Assembly: GCA_013817115.1 (NCBI GenBank)
Contig: JACDDG010000081.1
Coordinates: 1 to 8,861 of the forward strand
Length of the DNA stretch: 8,861 nucleotides
Origin: Parachlamydiaceae bacterium
GTDB lineage: Bacteria > Chlamydiota > Chlamydiia > Chlamydiales > Parachlamydiaceae
Direction of reading: 5' to 3'
The notes beneath the pieces are model-generated. The model was given only the letters and a program-made list of their open reading frames with translations, made no database searches and was not told the DNA's origin. Shown one piece after another: positions 1-5,716 of this stretch. The first letter of the stretch is position 1. Every line of letters starts with the position of its first letter. Position numbers and translations under genes: made by a program.

Positions 1-228
1 GTATTAACCTAAGCTATTGCCAAGGAGCTGAGCGCGGCAGATTGGTATCATTTGAAATCCTGCGCCACGCATAGGGATCATGTGGTTTGAGTCTAAATAA
101 AAATGTCATTAAGCTCGCTAATGTCATTTATCGTTATGGTCGGTCTTCCTTTGTCGTTAAGGCCTTGATGTATTGTCCCTTATAAAGTCTGTGACCCCAG
201 TCTTCAAGAACCATATTATTGCAATTCG
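1..228. other. No clear gene; possible decayed coding remnants
   Basis: No complete gene with a start and ribosome site is visible. On the plus strand, bases 13-87 are open for 25 codons (starting AIAKELSAADWYHL) and are then broken by TGA and TAA. The wording vaguely recalls the N-terminal part of DDE transposases, but the match is too short to call. On the minus strand a short open stretch ends in GLNDKGRPTITINDISELND. It includes a 9-bp direct repeat, AATGTCATT, at 102-110 and 120-128. AAGGCCTT at 159-166 is a perfect palindrome. I see no terminator for the LRR gene that ends at 229 on the minus strand. This may be the edge of a gene-decay or insertion scar, at low confidence. Confidence 0.25.
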
Positions 229-1806
229 TTAAAAAAACATCACTTTAGGATATTTAATTACAATTGCCTTGAGCTCCTCGCTCCTCTCATTAGGCCTTAT
301 AAAGAAAATTTTTTGCAAATTAGGACATTTTTCGGCAAGTGCCTTTATCCCCTCGGCCGTCACATTAGTATTCCTAAGTTCAATTTGAATTAGAGAAGGA
401 CACTTTTCAGCAATCGCCTTAAGGCCATCATTCGTGATTAAAGTAGAATTAAGACTAATTTCATTCAGGTTAGGGCAATTTTGGGCAAGCGCCTTGAGCC
501 CAACGTCCGTCAATACAGTAAAATTAAGGTCAATTATTTGCAGTTTAGGGCACTTCTCTGCAAGCGCTAAAACCCCCTCATCCGTCACTTGAGTATTACT
601 CAGGAAAATTTGTTGCAAATCAGGGCAATTTTTGGCAACCGCTTTAACTCCTTCGTCTGAAACATTAGTTTTCAATAAAAATATGTATTTAAGATTGGGA
701 CAATTTTCGGCAAGAGCTATAACCCCTTCGTCAGTCACGTTAGTTCGCCAAAGGTCAATTTGCTGCAGATTAGGACATTTGTTGGCTAGCGCCTTAAGCC
801 CTTCGTCTGCCACATTTGTCCTTCCTAAGTCAATTTGCTGCAGATTAGGACATTTATCGGCAAGAGCTTTAAGTGCATCATCTGTAATGTTAGTCATCAA
901 AAGATCTATTTTCTGCAGGCCAGGGCATTTTTCGGCAAGTACGCTAAGTCCCTCACCTGTCACTTGCGTTCCGTTAAGGCTAATTTGCAGCAGATTAGGG
1001 CAGTTTTCAGCGAGCTCTATTATCCCCTCGTCCGTCACTTTCGACGGGCTGAGATTAACTTGCAAAAGATTTGGGCAATTTTTAGCAAGCGCCTTAAGCC
1101 CTTCATCCGTCAAATTAAAGCATGCGTTAAATAATTGCAATTCACGGCAATTTTCAGCTAGAATCTTTATTCCTGCGTCTGTCACAGAAGTCACACTTAG
1201 ATCAATTTGCAGCAACTTAGGGCATTTTTCGGATAGCAGTTTAATGTCTGAGTCTGAGAATTTAGAAAAGTGACTAAGGTTAATATGCAATAAATGATTT
1301 TCTACAATGTATTTAATAGCCTCCTCCGGTGTATTAATCCCGTAAATATGCAGTGAAATATTTCCCTTCTGCACCCACTCCTTTTTAACCTCTCTTGCCT
1401 GAGCGCGAAAAGATTGTGATACAAGGCCTACATTTTGTAATCCACTCTCGGGTCTGTACTGCTTATTAGTACTGATATTTGTACTTACGTGCGAAAAAAT
1501 CTCTTTTACAACATCATATCCTAAAAAAAAGGCATTAACATGATAGCTAATGTCGTTGGCTATCTTTTCAGCTTCTGCATTATCAGGGAAATCGGCTTTA
1601 ATGCGCTCTACAAATTCGGTGAGTGCCTCCCTATCATAGCCCGGTTGTGAACTCACGCATTGGGCAATATTTTCCATATTTTCTGAGACCAATGCTTTTA
1701 GTTTCGGAACATCATCTTCATTCAAAGTTTTCTTTTTGTTGTATAAATTGATCTGCTCCATAAATTCATTTCGACCCATTGGAACTTTCACCTTTTCGGG
1801 TATCAT
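229..1806 (-). CDS. Leucine-rich-repeat protein with a possible F-box, candidate host-directed effector
   Basis: This is a 525-residue protein. The first 190 residues are mostly helical and polar, with no signal peptide or membrane segment. Residues 97-139 (bases 1390-1518) resemble an F-box: a VVKEIFSHV half, a spacer of about 15 residues, then LQNVGLVSQSFRAQAREV, like the usual 'L..VSLVCK.WR.LA' half. Residues 195-518 are 13 LRR units of 25 residues with consensus CPNLQQIDL..TNVTDEGLKALAEK. A cysteine opens almost every unit, as in the cysteine-containing LRRs of eukaryotic F-box/LRR (FBXL, GRR1, AMN1) proteins. It is known that F-box, BTB and LRR families are expanded in amoeba-associated chlamydiae. 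A role in recruiting host SCF ubiquitin ligase is inference. I chose ATG 1806 because GGGAGG lies 4 bases upstream; a TTG four codons earlier overlaps that site. It is transcribed divergently from lemA. The repeats are certain; the F-box is moderate at best. Confidence 0.9.
   Translation of the reverse strand: MIPEKVKVPMGRNEFMEQINLYNKKKTLNEDDVPKLKALVSENMENIAQCVSSQPGYDREALTEFVERIKADFPDNAEAEKIANDISYHVNAFFLGYDVVKEIFSHVSTNISTNKQYRPESGLQNVGLVSQSFRAQAREVKKEWVQKGNISLHIYGINTPEEAIKYIVENHLLHINLSHFSKFSDSDIKLLSEKCPKLLQIDLSVTSVTDAGIKILAENCRELQLFNACFNLTDEGLKALAKNCPNLLQVNLSPSKVTDEGIIELAENCPNLLQISLNGTQVTGEGLSVLAEKCPGLQKIDLLMTNITDDALKALADKCPNLQQIDLGRTNVADEGLKALANKCPNLQQIDLWRTNVTDEGVIALAENCPNLKYIFLLKTNVSDEGVKAVAKNCPDLQQIFLSNTQVTDEGVLALAEKCPKLQIIDLNFTVLTDVGLKALAQNCPNLNEISLNSTLITNDGLKAIAEKCPSLIQIELRNTNVTAEGIKALAEKCPNLQKIFFIRPNERSEELKAIVIKYPKVMFF
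253..1224 (-). repeat. 13 tandem 75-bp units encoding 25-residue LRRs
   Basis: Thirteen back-to-back units each begin with a Cys codon (first at 1222-1224). Twelve are 75 bp; unit 2 (1078-1149) is 72 bp and encodes 24 residues, with an additional cysteine inside. The DNA of neighbouring units has diverged except for units 6 and 7, which share a perfect 27-bp block at 754-780 and 829-855, exactly 75 bp apart. The last unit (253-327) has lost the TxVTDEG turn and looks like a C-terminal cap. A partial, cysteine-free unit precedes the array, around residues 171-194. Confidence 0.95.
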
Positions 1807-1810
1807 ATAG

Positions 1811-1816
1811 CCTCCC
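1811..1816 (-). promoter_or_regulatory. Ribosome binding site that decides the LRR gene start
   Basis: On the minus strand GGGAGG is followed by CTAT and then ATG at 1806. The spacing of 4 bases is short but usable. The upstream in-frame TTG at 1816-1818 overlaps this site and so cannot be the start that uses it. Confidence 0.55.
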
Positions 1817-1863
1817 AATTAGTAAAACCTTAATTAAAGGACGAGTTAAATATTCTTTAATTT

Positions 1864-1893
1864 ATTATTGCCTGTGAGAACTTTATTACGCAA
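1864..1893 (-). promoter_or_regulatory. Possible promoter of the LRR gene
   Basis: On the minus strand TTGCGT (1893-1888) is followed after 18 bases by AATAAT (1869-1864). The -10 matches five of six consensus bases; the -35 matches only three. Transcription would begin near 1857, giving a leader of about 50 bases. In such AT-rich DNA other hexamers are possible, so confidence is low. Confidence 0.3.
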
Positions 1894-2064
1894 TCAATTA
1901 AAATTTGATTTGATTAGTAAATGGTGATCAAAAAATTTTCTGCGTTTTCTAGCACTTTTTTTCTAAAAAAGGCTCGCCTCTTCTTGTTTGCAGTGAGTAA
2001 CAAGACCTTGAGCAGAATCGGATTGGTTATATTTTTTATCTAAGAGCAAAATAGATTTACCAGC

Positions 2065-2095
2065 GTAACATCGATTTAATTAAGATATATGTTAC
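2065..2095. promoter_or_regulatory. Operator-like dyad upstream of lemA
   Basis: GTAACAT (2065-2071) and its exact complement ATGTTAC (2089-2095) flank 17 bases. Nearly at the centre lies the 8-bp palindrome TTAATTAA (2076-2083). A 17-base loop makes a stable RNA hairpin unlikely, so a site for a dimeric DNA-binding protein is the more natural reading. It ends two bases before the candidate lemA -35. Function is inferred from symmetry only. Confidence 0.35.
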
Positions 2096-2096
2096 A

Positions 2097-2125
2097 TTGA
2101 AGTTAAGATCACCGTTCCGTAGATA
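2097..2125 (+). promoter_or_regulatory. Possible lemA promoter
   Basis: TTGAAG (2097-2102) is followed after 17 bases by TAGATA (2120-2125). The -35 matches four of six consensus bases and the -10 three. The predicted transcript would start near 2132, leaving a leader of about 34 bases. The better-looking AT hexamers near 2145 are too close to the ribosome site to serve as -10. Low confidence. Confidence 0.25.
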
Positions 2126-2165
2126 TACGAGAACTTAACACTTACTATTATAAAAGGAGAAAGAT

Positions 2166-2780
2166 ATGGAAGGCTTATCCGCTACCGCAATTGTACTCAT
2201 TGCAATTGTTGCCATCCTTGCAATTTTAGCACTTTATGGAATTGGCATTTATAACACACTCGTTACACTTCGTAACCAGGTCAAAAATGCTTGGGGACAG
2301 ATCGATGTGCAGCTTCAACGTCGTTACGACTTAATTCCTAACTTGGTTGAAAGCGTAAAAGGTTACATGAACTTCGAGAAAGGGACGCTGGAAGCAGTAA
2401 TCCAAGCGAGAAACCAAGCTTCTTCAGCACGCGCAGCATTGCAAGAGGCCGGCGGGCCGACCGACGGTTCGATGAAACCTCTTATCGGCGCAGAAACAGC
2501 CCTTAAAGGCGCTATGGGCAACTTTTTTGCTTTGGCTGAAAACTACCCACAATTGAGTGCCAGTGAAAATATGCAGCAATTACAGGAAGAACTTAGCTCT
2601 ACAGAAAACAAAATAAGCTTTTCTCGACAAGCTTATAATGATCAAGTAATGGCTTATAACACTGCACAGCAACAATTTCCCGCTGTAATTTTTGCAGGCA
2701 TGTTTGGCCACCACCCTTCCGACCTGTTTGTTATTGATGATGTTGAGGCTAAAAAAGCTGTAAAAGTTAGCTTCTCATAA
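2166..2780 (+). CDS. lemA: LemA family membrane-anchored protein
   Basis: This 204-residue protein has the normal LemA length and layout. A single hydrophobic segment at residues 6-29 anchors it in the inner membrane. It is followed by the family's hallmark YNTLVTLRNQVKNAWGQIDV and RRYDLIPNLVESVKGY (residues 29-67), then a long helical domain. The C-terminal hallmark comprises LQEELSSTENKISFSRQAYND (139-159), YN (164-165) and FPA (171-173). An Ala/Gly-rich linker at 85-110 is somewhat longer than I expect for the family. The biochemical role of LemA is not established; the family fold is a helical bundle and the gene is often found beside M48 proteases. AAGGAG lies 6 bases before the ATG, which fixes the start. 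It precedes htpX by 77 bases and is probably co-transcribed with it. Confidence 0.95.
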   Translation: MEGLSATAIVLIAIVAILAILALYGIGIYNTLVTLRNQVKNAWGQIDVQLQRRYDLIPNLVESVKGYMNFEKGTLEAVIQARNQASSARAALQEAGGPTDGSMKPLIGAETALKGAMGNFFALAENYPQLSASENMQQLQEELSSTENKISFSRQAYNDQVMAYNTAQQQFPAVIFAGMFGHHPSDLFVIDDVEAKKAVKVSFS

Positions 2781-2789
2781 TTGGGATTA

Positions 2790-2822
2790 GCAAAACTCAT
2801 GTGAATAAGGCTTGAGTTTTGC
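2790..2822 (+). promoter_or_regulatory. Perfect 10-bp inverted repeat between lemA and htpX
   Basis: GCAAAACTCA (2790-2799) and TGAGTTTTGC (2813-2822) are exact complements around a 13-base loop. A T-run follows only after ten more bases (2832-2838), so it is not a canonical intrinsic terminator. It could be a weak terminator, an mRNA processing or stability element that sets the LemA:HtpX ratio, or an operator. It lies entirely before the htpX ribosome site. Confidence 0.5.
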
Positions 2823-2845
2823 ACCCACTAAGTTTTTTTATTTAC

Positions 2846-2851
2846 AAGGAG
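2846..2851 (+). promoter_or_regulatory. Ribosome binding site that decides the htpX start
   Basis: AAGGAG ends 6 bases before ATG 2858, ideal spacing; a second in-frame ATG at 2864 would be 12 bases away. The longer frame from TTG 2819 begins inside the inverted repeat and has no ribosome site, so it is rejected. Confidence 0.75.
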
Positions 2852-2857
2852 CAGGCC

Positions 2858-3832
2858 ATGGCCATGAACTTCTGGGAAGCCCAAAAGCGTGCACGCTCAA
2901 AAACTTGGATCTACATCATCCTTTTTATCATTTTAACGCTCATTGTTGCAGCTTTGGCAGAAGTGGCCATGCGCTTTTTTGCCGGTGAAGACTATTCAAC
3001 CTCTTTTCCGTATGTTGGTCTGATATTTATTGCCATTACTTTTACTACCGCTTCGTTTGAATACATGCAATTTTGTGTTCATGGAGGATCTTATGTTGCT
3101 GAAGCTGTCGGAGCATACTACCTCGACCCTAGCACTAAGGATCCTCACGAGCGTAAACTCCTTAATATAGTTGAAGAAATTGCCATAGCCTCATCTCTTC
3201 CGATCCCTCCAGTTTACATCTTGGACACAAAACAAATTAACGCCTTTGCTGCAGGGGTCTCTAAAGATAATGCTGCGATCACAGTTACTGCGGGCACTTT
3301 AATGCTGTTGAATCGCGATGAACTTCAAGGGGTCGTCGCCCACGAGTTTGGTCATATTTACAATGAAGATATGAAAATAAGTATGCGACTTGCAGCTATG
3401 TGCATGGGGTTCTTTTTTATTCTTTATTTTGCCTTAAGAATTTTACAGTTTAGTCGTTTTAGAGACCGCGAAGAAAAAGGGGGAAATCCGATAATGATTG
3501 CTGCGTTAATTTTTCTTATTGCCGGAGCTTTTACCTGGATATTTGGCTCTTTGTTAAAAGCTGCTGTAAGTAGAGAACGTGAATATTTAGCAGATGCCTG
3601 TGCGGTTCAATTCACACGCAATCCTGATGGGATTGCTAATGCCTTACGCAAAATTGCTAATGAATCTGAGGTAAACCAAATGCCAAAAAGTGGGATGTCT
3701 TACACTCACCTTTATTTGGATGACCGAGGAGGTTTTAGCCAACTTTTTGCGACTCACCCTCCTCTTAAAAAACGAATTGAAGCGATTGAAGGCCGTAAAT
3801 ATCTTCCTGATGAGTGGAAAGCGGGACTTTGA
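2858..3832 (+). CDS. htpX: HtpX-type M48 family membrane zinc metalloprotease
   Basis: This 324-residue integral inner-membrane endopeptidase should cut misfolded or damaged membrane proteins in quality control, as known for HtpX. Two hydrophobic segments (about 16-40 and 51-68) precede the catalytic domain. The zinc site H162-E163-F-G-H166 is intact, with E163 as catalytic base. The third ligand is E242 in SREREYLADA. Two more hydrophobic segments lie between them (about 182-205 and 220-238), giving the four-segment HtpX topology. The C-terminus has the typical ATHPPLKKRIEAIEG near the end. It is somewhat longer than the classical HtpX of about 290 residues, mainly in the N-terminal part. 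It follows lemA, a common bacterial pairing. No terminator is visible after the stop, so some read-through into the next gene is possible. Every key residue is present and I expect an active enzyme. Confidence 0.93.
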   Translation: MAMNFWEAQKRARSKTWIYIILFIILTLIVAALAEVAMRFFAGEDYSTSFPYVGLIFIAITFTTASFEYMQFCVHGGSYVAEAVGAYYLDPSTKDPHERKLLNIVEEIAIASSLPIPPVYILDTKQINAFAAGVSKDNAAITVTAGTLMLLNRDELQGVVAHEFGHIYNEDMKISMRLAAMCMGFFFILYFALRILQFSRFRDREEKGGNPIMIAALIFLIAGAFTWIFGSLLKAAVSREREYLADACAVQFTRNPDGIANALRKIANESEVNQMPKSGMSYTHLYLDDRGGFSQLFATHPPLKKRIEAIEGRKYLPDEWKAGL

Positions 3833-3853
3833 CCTCTTGACAAGAATCTTTCA

Positions 3854-3884
3854 TAATTAAAATTAATAACCTAATTAAAATTAA
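3854..3884. repeat. 13-bp tandem direct repeat upstream of a promoter
   Basis: TAATTAAAATTAA occurs perfectly at 3854-3866 and at 3872-3884, 18 bases from start to start. The second copy ends 6 bases before the TATAAT box, so it covers the spacer and the edge of the -35 region. It could be a paired operator, an AT-rich UP-like element, or chance in AT-rich DNA. Confidence 0.5.
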
Positions 3885-3887
3885 ATT

Positions 3888-3896
3888 TGTTATAAT
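3888..3896 (+). promoter_or_regulatory. Extended -10 promoter for the 3935 gene
   Basis: TGTTATAAT contains a perfect TATAAT (3891-3896) with the TGn extension. No good -35 lies at 16-18 bases upstream, which the extended -10 may compensate for. A perfect TTGACA (3837-3842) begins 5 bases after the htpX stop but is 48 bases from this box; it could pair only with TAAAAT at 3858-3863 (15-base spacer) as a second promoter. The predicted transcript start is near 3902-3904. Confidence 0.55.
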
Positions 3897-3934
3897 GTAA
3901 ATAGGAGGAATCTAATAATCAAGGTTCCTTCGAC

Positions 3935-5377
3935 GTGAACGTAATTACAATAGGTAATCTTATGGACGAAACAAATATTGGAAGCGAAGGTTCACAGAGA
4001 CAGTACGTGGTGGATCCAAATACAATTACAATTACCCCTTTTGTAACAGGAGTAAATAACAATTATCTTAATAGCAGCATAGGAGTTAGTCAACAAGAGT
4101 CTGCACATTTAGGAATTGAAGCAAATTCTCCTCGTTTATCAATGCCCACTGTCGGCGCGTTTATTTTATCCATGCAAAATCAAACAGCCACAATTACTTT
4201 AGATGCATTAAAAGCATGGGGGAAATCACTAGAAGAACAAGCTGCTCGGGTAAAAGAAGAACTTAATACTCCTAGATATCTCGATTTGCAAGCAGATAAA
4301 TCTAGAGTTTCAATTGCGAGTTCTGATGGCAAAATCGTTACAACGAATGCTAGTCATAAAACCGAATTTACTGAAGTTGATTTAAACCTTCGTCATCGAT
4401 GGCTACTATCATTAGGGGCGCTAGTCACCGTAGCAATTCAATTATCCGAAGGAGCAGCTGCGGCCGCAAATGGAACGGGAGCTTCTACAGTTTCCGGAGT
4501 TGCACCTAACAATTTTTCAGCAGCAGCGCCTGGTATTGCTCCCATTAGCGGAGAAAACGCTTCAGTAGGCAGCCAAAGCATAGCCTCAAAAATTCTAACT
4601 TCAGGAGCCTCTCTTGCCGCAGCTGGAGTTATTTTCTTTCAAGCCCCTATCACTTCTATAGCTCAAAAAAGTGGACTTCATAACGAAATCAAAGTCTATA
4701 ACGAAGCTTGGGGTGGCCTAACTTCCTATTCTGTAGACCCTGCTTCACAAACAGCCGGCTGGTTTTCAGCAATGTGGGGAATTGGACTTATTTATCAACT
4801 TTCTGCCGAAAAATTAGGTTCCTATGCCTCACTTAAAACCGAGAGTAAACCCACCAGAGACATCAATTTTGTAAAAAACTATGCTTTGCAGGCATTAAAC
4901 ACAATTCAAACACCAGCCTTCAATCTCTCAATTCAAGCGATGTTAATTGCATCCACTGGAAAGGCTCCCCAAGGAGAAGCCTCTAACGCTCATCTTGAAA
5001 CACTTATGGCTAAGGCAAAGCTCGTTATTTTATCTTTAGCTTTGGCATTATTAGCAAAATTGGAAGTGGGAAGTCGCAGTGATGAGGGATGGATTAATGA
5101 GCTAGAATTTAATGGATTAGTGAATGGAGAAACCGACATTACGAAAGATGATATTTTTGAAACCGCTGGGATTAAACAAAATCTAATTAAGGAAATAAAC
5201 ACACTCTTAGCAGGTCTACCTTCTGGAGAGAAAGATAATGTCATGTATCGTTTAAGTAGTTACATGTCAAACAATCCAGCCATTGAAGAGATGTTGGATC
5301 AGCAAAATGCTTTTGAAACTGTATTCAACCCTCCTCCATCGATTGGAGAAAAACGGATTCTTGAAAACCCATCTTAG
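3935..5377 (+). CDS. Hypothetical protein with hydrophobic segments, possibly secreted or membrane-inserted
   Basis: I do not recognise this 480-residue protein. Residues 1-70 are polar and Asn/Ser/Thr-rich, with no Sec signal peptide. Residues 71-118 form an amphipathic helical stretch (LKAWGKSLEEQAARVKEEL). Hydrophobic segments lie at about 156-170, 225-245, 275-290 and 360-376. An Ala/Gly/Ser-rich, low-complexity linker (171-220) separates the first two. The tail (380-480) is acidic and helical. A polar leader without a signal peptide plus a few moderately hydrophobic helices is compatible with a type III secreted or membrane-inserting chlamydial protein. That is inference only, and I see no similarity to CopB or CopD. 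Start choice is uncertain: GTG 3935 has AGGAGG 26 bases upstream, too far; ATG 3962 has only a weak AGGT and gives 471 residues. It has its own promoter and terminator, so it is probably monocistronic. Confidence 0.75.
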   Translation: MNVITIGNLMDETNIGSEGSQRQYVVDPNTITITPFVTGVNNNYLNSSIGVSQQESAHLGIEANSPRLSMPTVGAFILSMQNQTATITLDALKAWGKSLEEQAARVKEELNTPRYLDLQADKSRVSIASSDGKIVTTNASHKTEFTEVDLNLRHRWLLSLGALVTVAIQLSEGAAAAANGTGASTVSGVAPNNFSAAAPGIAPISGENASVGSQSIASKILTSGASLAAAGVIFFQAPITSIAQKSGLHNEIKVYNEAWGGLTSYSVDPASQTAGWFSAMWGIGLIYQLSAEKLGSYASLKTESKPTRDINFVKNYALQALNTIQTPAFNLSIQAMLIASTGKAPQGEASNAHLETLMAKAKLVILSLALALLAKLEVGSRSDEGWINELEFNGLVNGETDITKDDIFETAGIKQNLIKEINTLLAGLPSGEKDNVMYRLSSYMSNNPAIEEMLDQQNAFETVFNPPPSIGEKRILENPS

Positions 5378-5383
5378 AAATAT

Positions 5384-5423
5384 ATCTCCTCGGGGATTAA
5401 ATTCCTTGGGGAGATTTTTTTTT
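5384..5423 (+). terminator. Intrinsic terminator of the 3935 gene
   Basis: A 13-bp stem (5384-5396 with 5403-5415, including three G-U pairs) closes a 6-base loop and runs directly into nine T residues (5415-5423). It starts six bases after the stop codon. This is the clearest terminator in the window. Confidence 0.92.
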
Positions 5424-5716
5424 CAACTTTCGTAAAAAACGAAGTCATCTCAATTTTTCAACCCAGAGGATGCTTCTTCTCCTCTTCAAAAGAACACTAA
5501 AATTTCCCTTTTTTAAAGATAGCTACGAATCAGCAAAATGTAGTACGTAATTCTAATCATGTGCTTTCACTTACCGTTTCATCGCCTGCATAAAAGTCAA
5601 ACTTTATCCTTGCTTGAATGAACCTACTCCCATCCCCTCCCTCTTCCCTCTTCAAAAAATTGATTGCTCAAATTTAAAAAAACTGGTAATCTCCCTCATA
5701 GAAGATAAGGACAAAA
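5424..5716. other. Non-coding spacer before the metal-transport operon
   Basis: No gene is visible in about 290 bases after the terminator. A short hairpin, TTCGT-AAAAA-ACGAA, lies just after it; AGAGGA-N9-TCCTCT follows at 5465-5485. A 25-codon frame from ATG 5469 sits too close to any ribosome site and resembles nothing. Bases 5633-5653 are an unbroken pyrimidine tract of 21 bases just upstream of the candidate promoter. Confidence 0.55.
5664..5692 (+). promoter_or_regulatory. Possible promoter of the metal-transport operon
   Basis: TTGCTC (5664-5669) and TAATCT (5687-5692) are 17 bases apart, and the -10 carries a TGn extension (5684-5686). Both hexamers match consensus only half. The predicted start near 5699 would leave a leader of under 20 bases before ATG 5717, just enough for the AAGGA ribosome site at 5707-5711. 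Confidence 0.3.

Larger units (their letters stand above)
1807..2165. other. Divergent intergenic region between the LRR gene and lemA
   Basis: No gene or RNA gene is visible. The stretch is very AT-rich and must hold promoters for both divergent genes. Dyads seen are TTTGAT-N17-ATCAAA (1904-1932), GTAACAT-N17-ATGTTAC (2065-2095) and GTTAAG-N26-CTTAAC (2102-2139). The last two lie in the lemA-proximal half. Confidence 0.6.

Noticed and set aside
253..1224. Regular periodicity that could suggest a CRISPR or satellite array
   Set aside because: The 75-bp period is exactly 25 codons in frame within the LRR gene, with diverged third positions, so it is coding repeat structure.
632..1273. Long plus-strand open frame opposite the LRR array, and a shorter one at 835-1134
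   Set aside because: They are antisense shadows: a stop-free 75-bp unit repeated many times keeps other frames open. The translations are Ser/Arg/Leu-rich with no known fold, and there is no ribosome site.
1807..1818. TTG start for the LRR gene, four codons upstream
   Set aside because: It overlaps the GGGAGG ribosome site that serves ATG 1806.
2819..2857. Longer htpX frame from TTG 2819
   Set aside because: The start lies in the arm of the inverted repeat and has no ribosome site, while ATG 2858 has AAGGAG at ideal spacing.
3837..3842. Perfect TTGACA as the -35 of the TATAAT at 3891
   Set aside because: The distance is 48 bases, far outside the usable range; it could only serve a separate, weaker promoter.
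4460..4467. NotI site GCGGCCGC in AT-rich DNA, as a possible vector or foreign junction
   Set aside because: It lies in frame in the Ala-rich segment of the 480-residue protein, where GCG/GCC Ala codons explain it.
4990..5244. Minus-strand 84-codon frame inside the 480-residue gene
   Set aside because: No ribosome site, no recognisable protein, and fully inside a well-supported gene.
3935..5377. Type III translocator CopB/CopD identity for the 480-residue protein
   Set aside because: Size and hydrophobic segments are loosely similar, but I see no shared motif, and no chaperone gene lies next to it.
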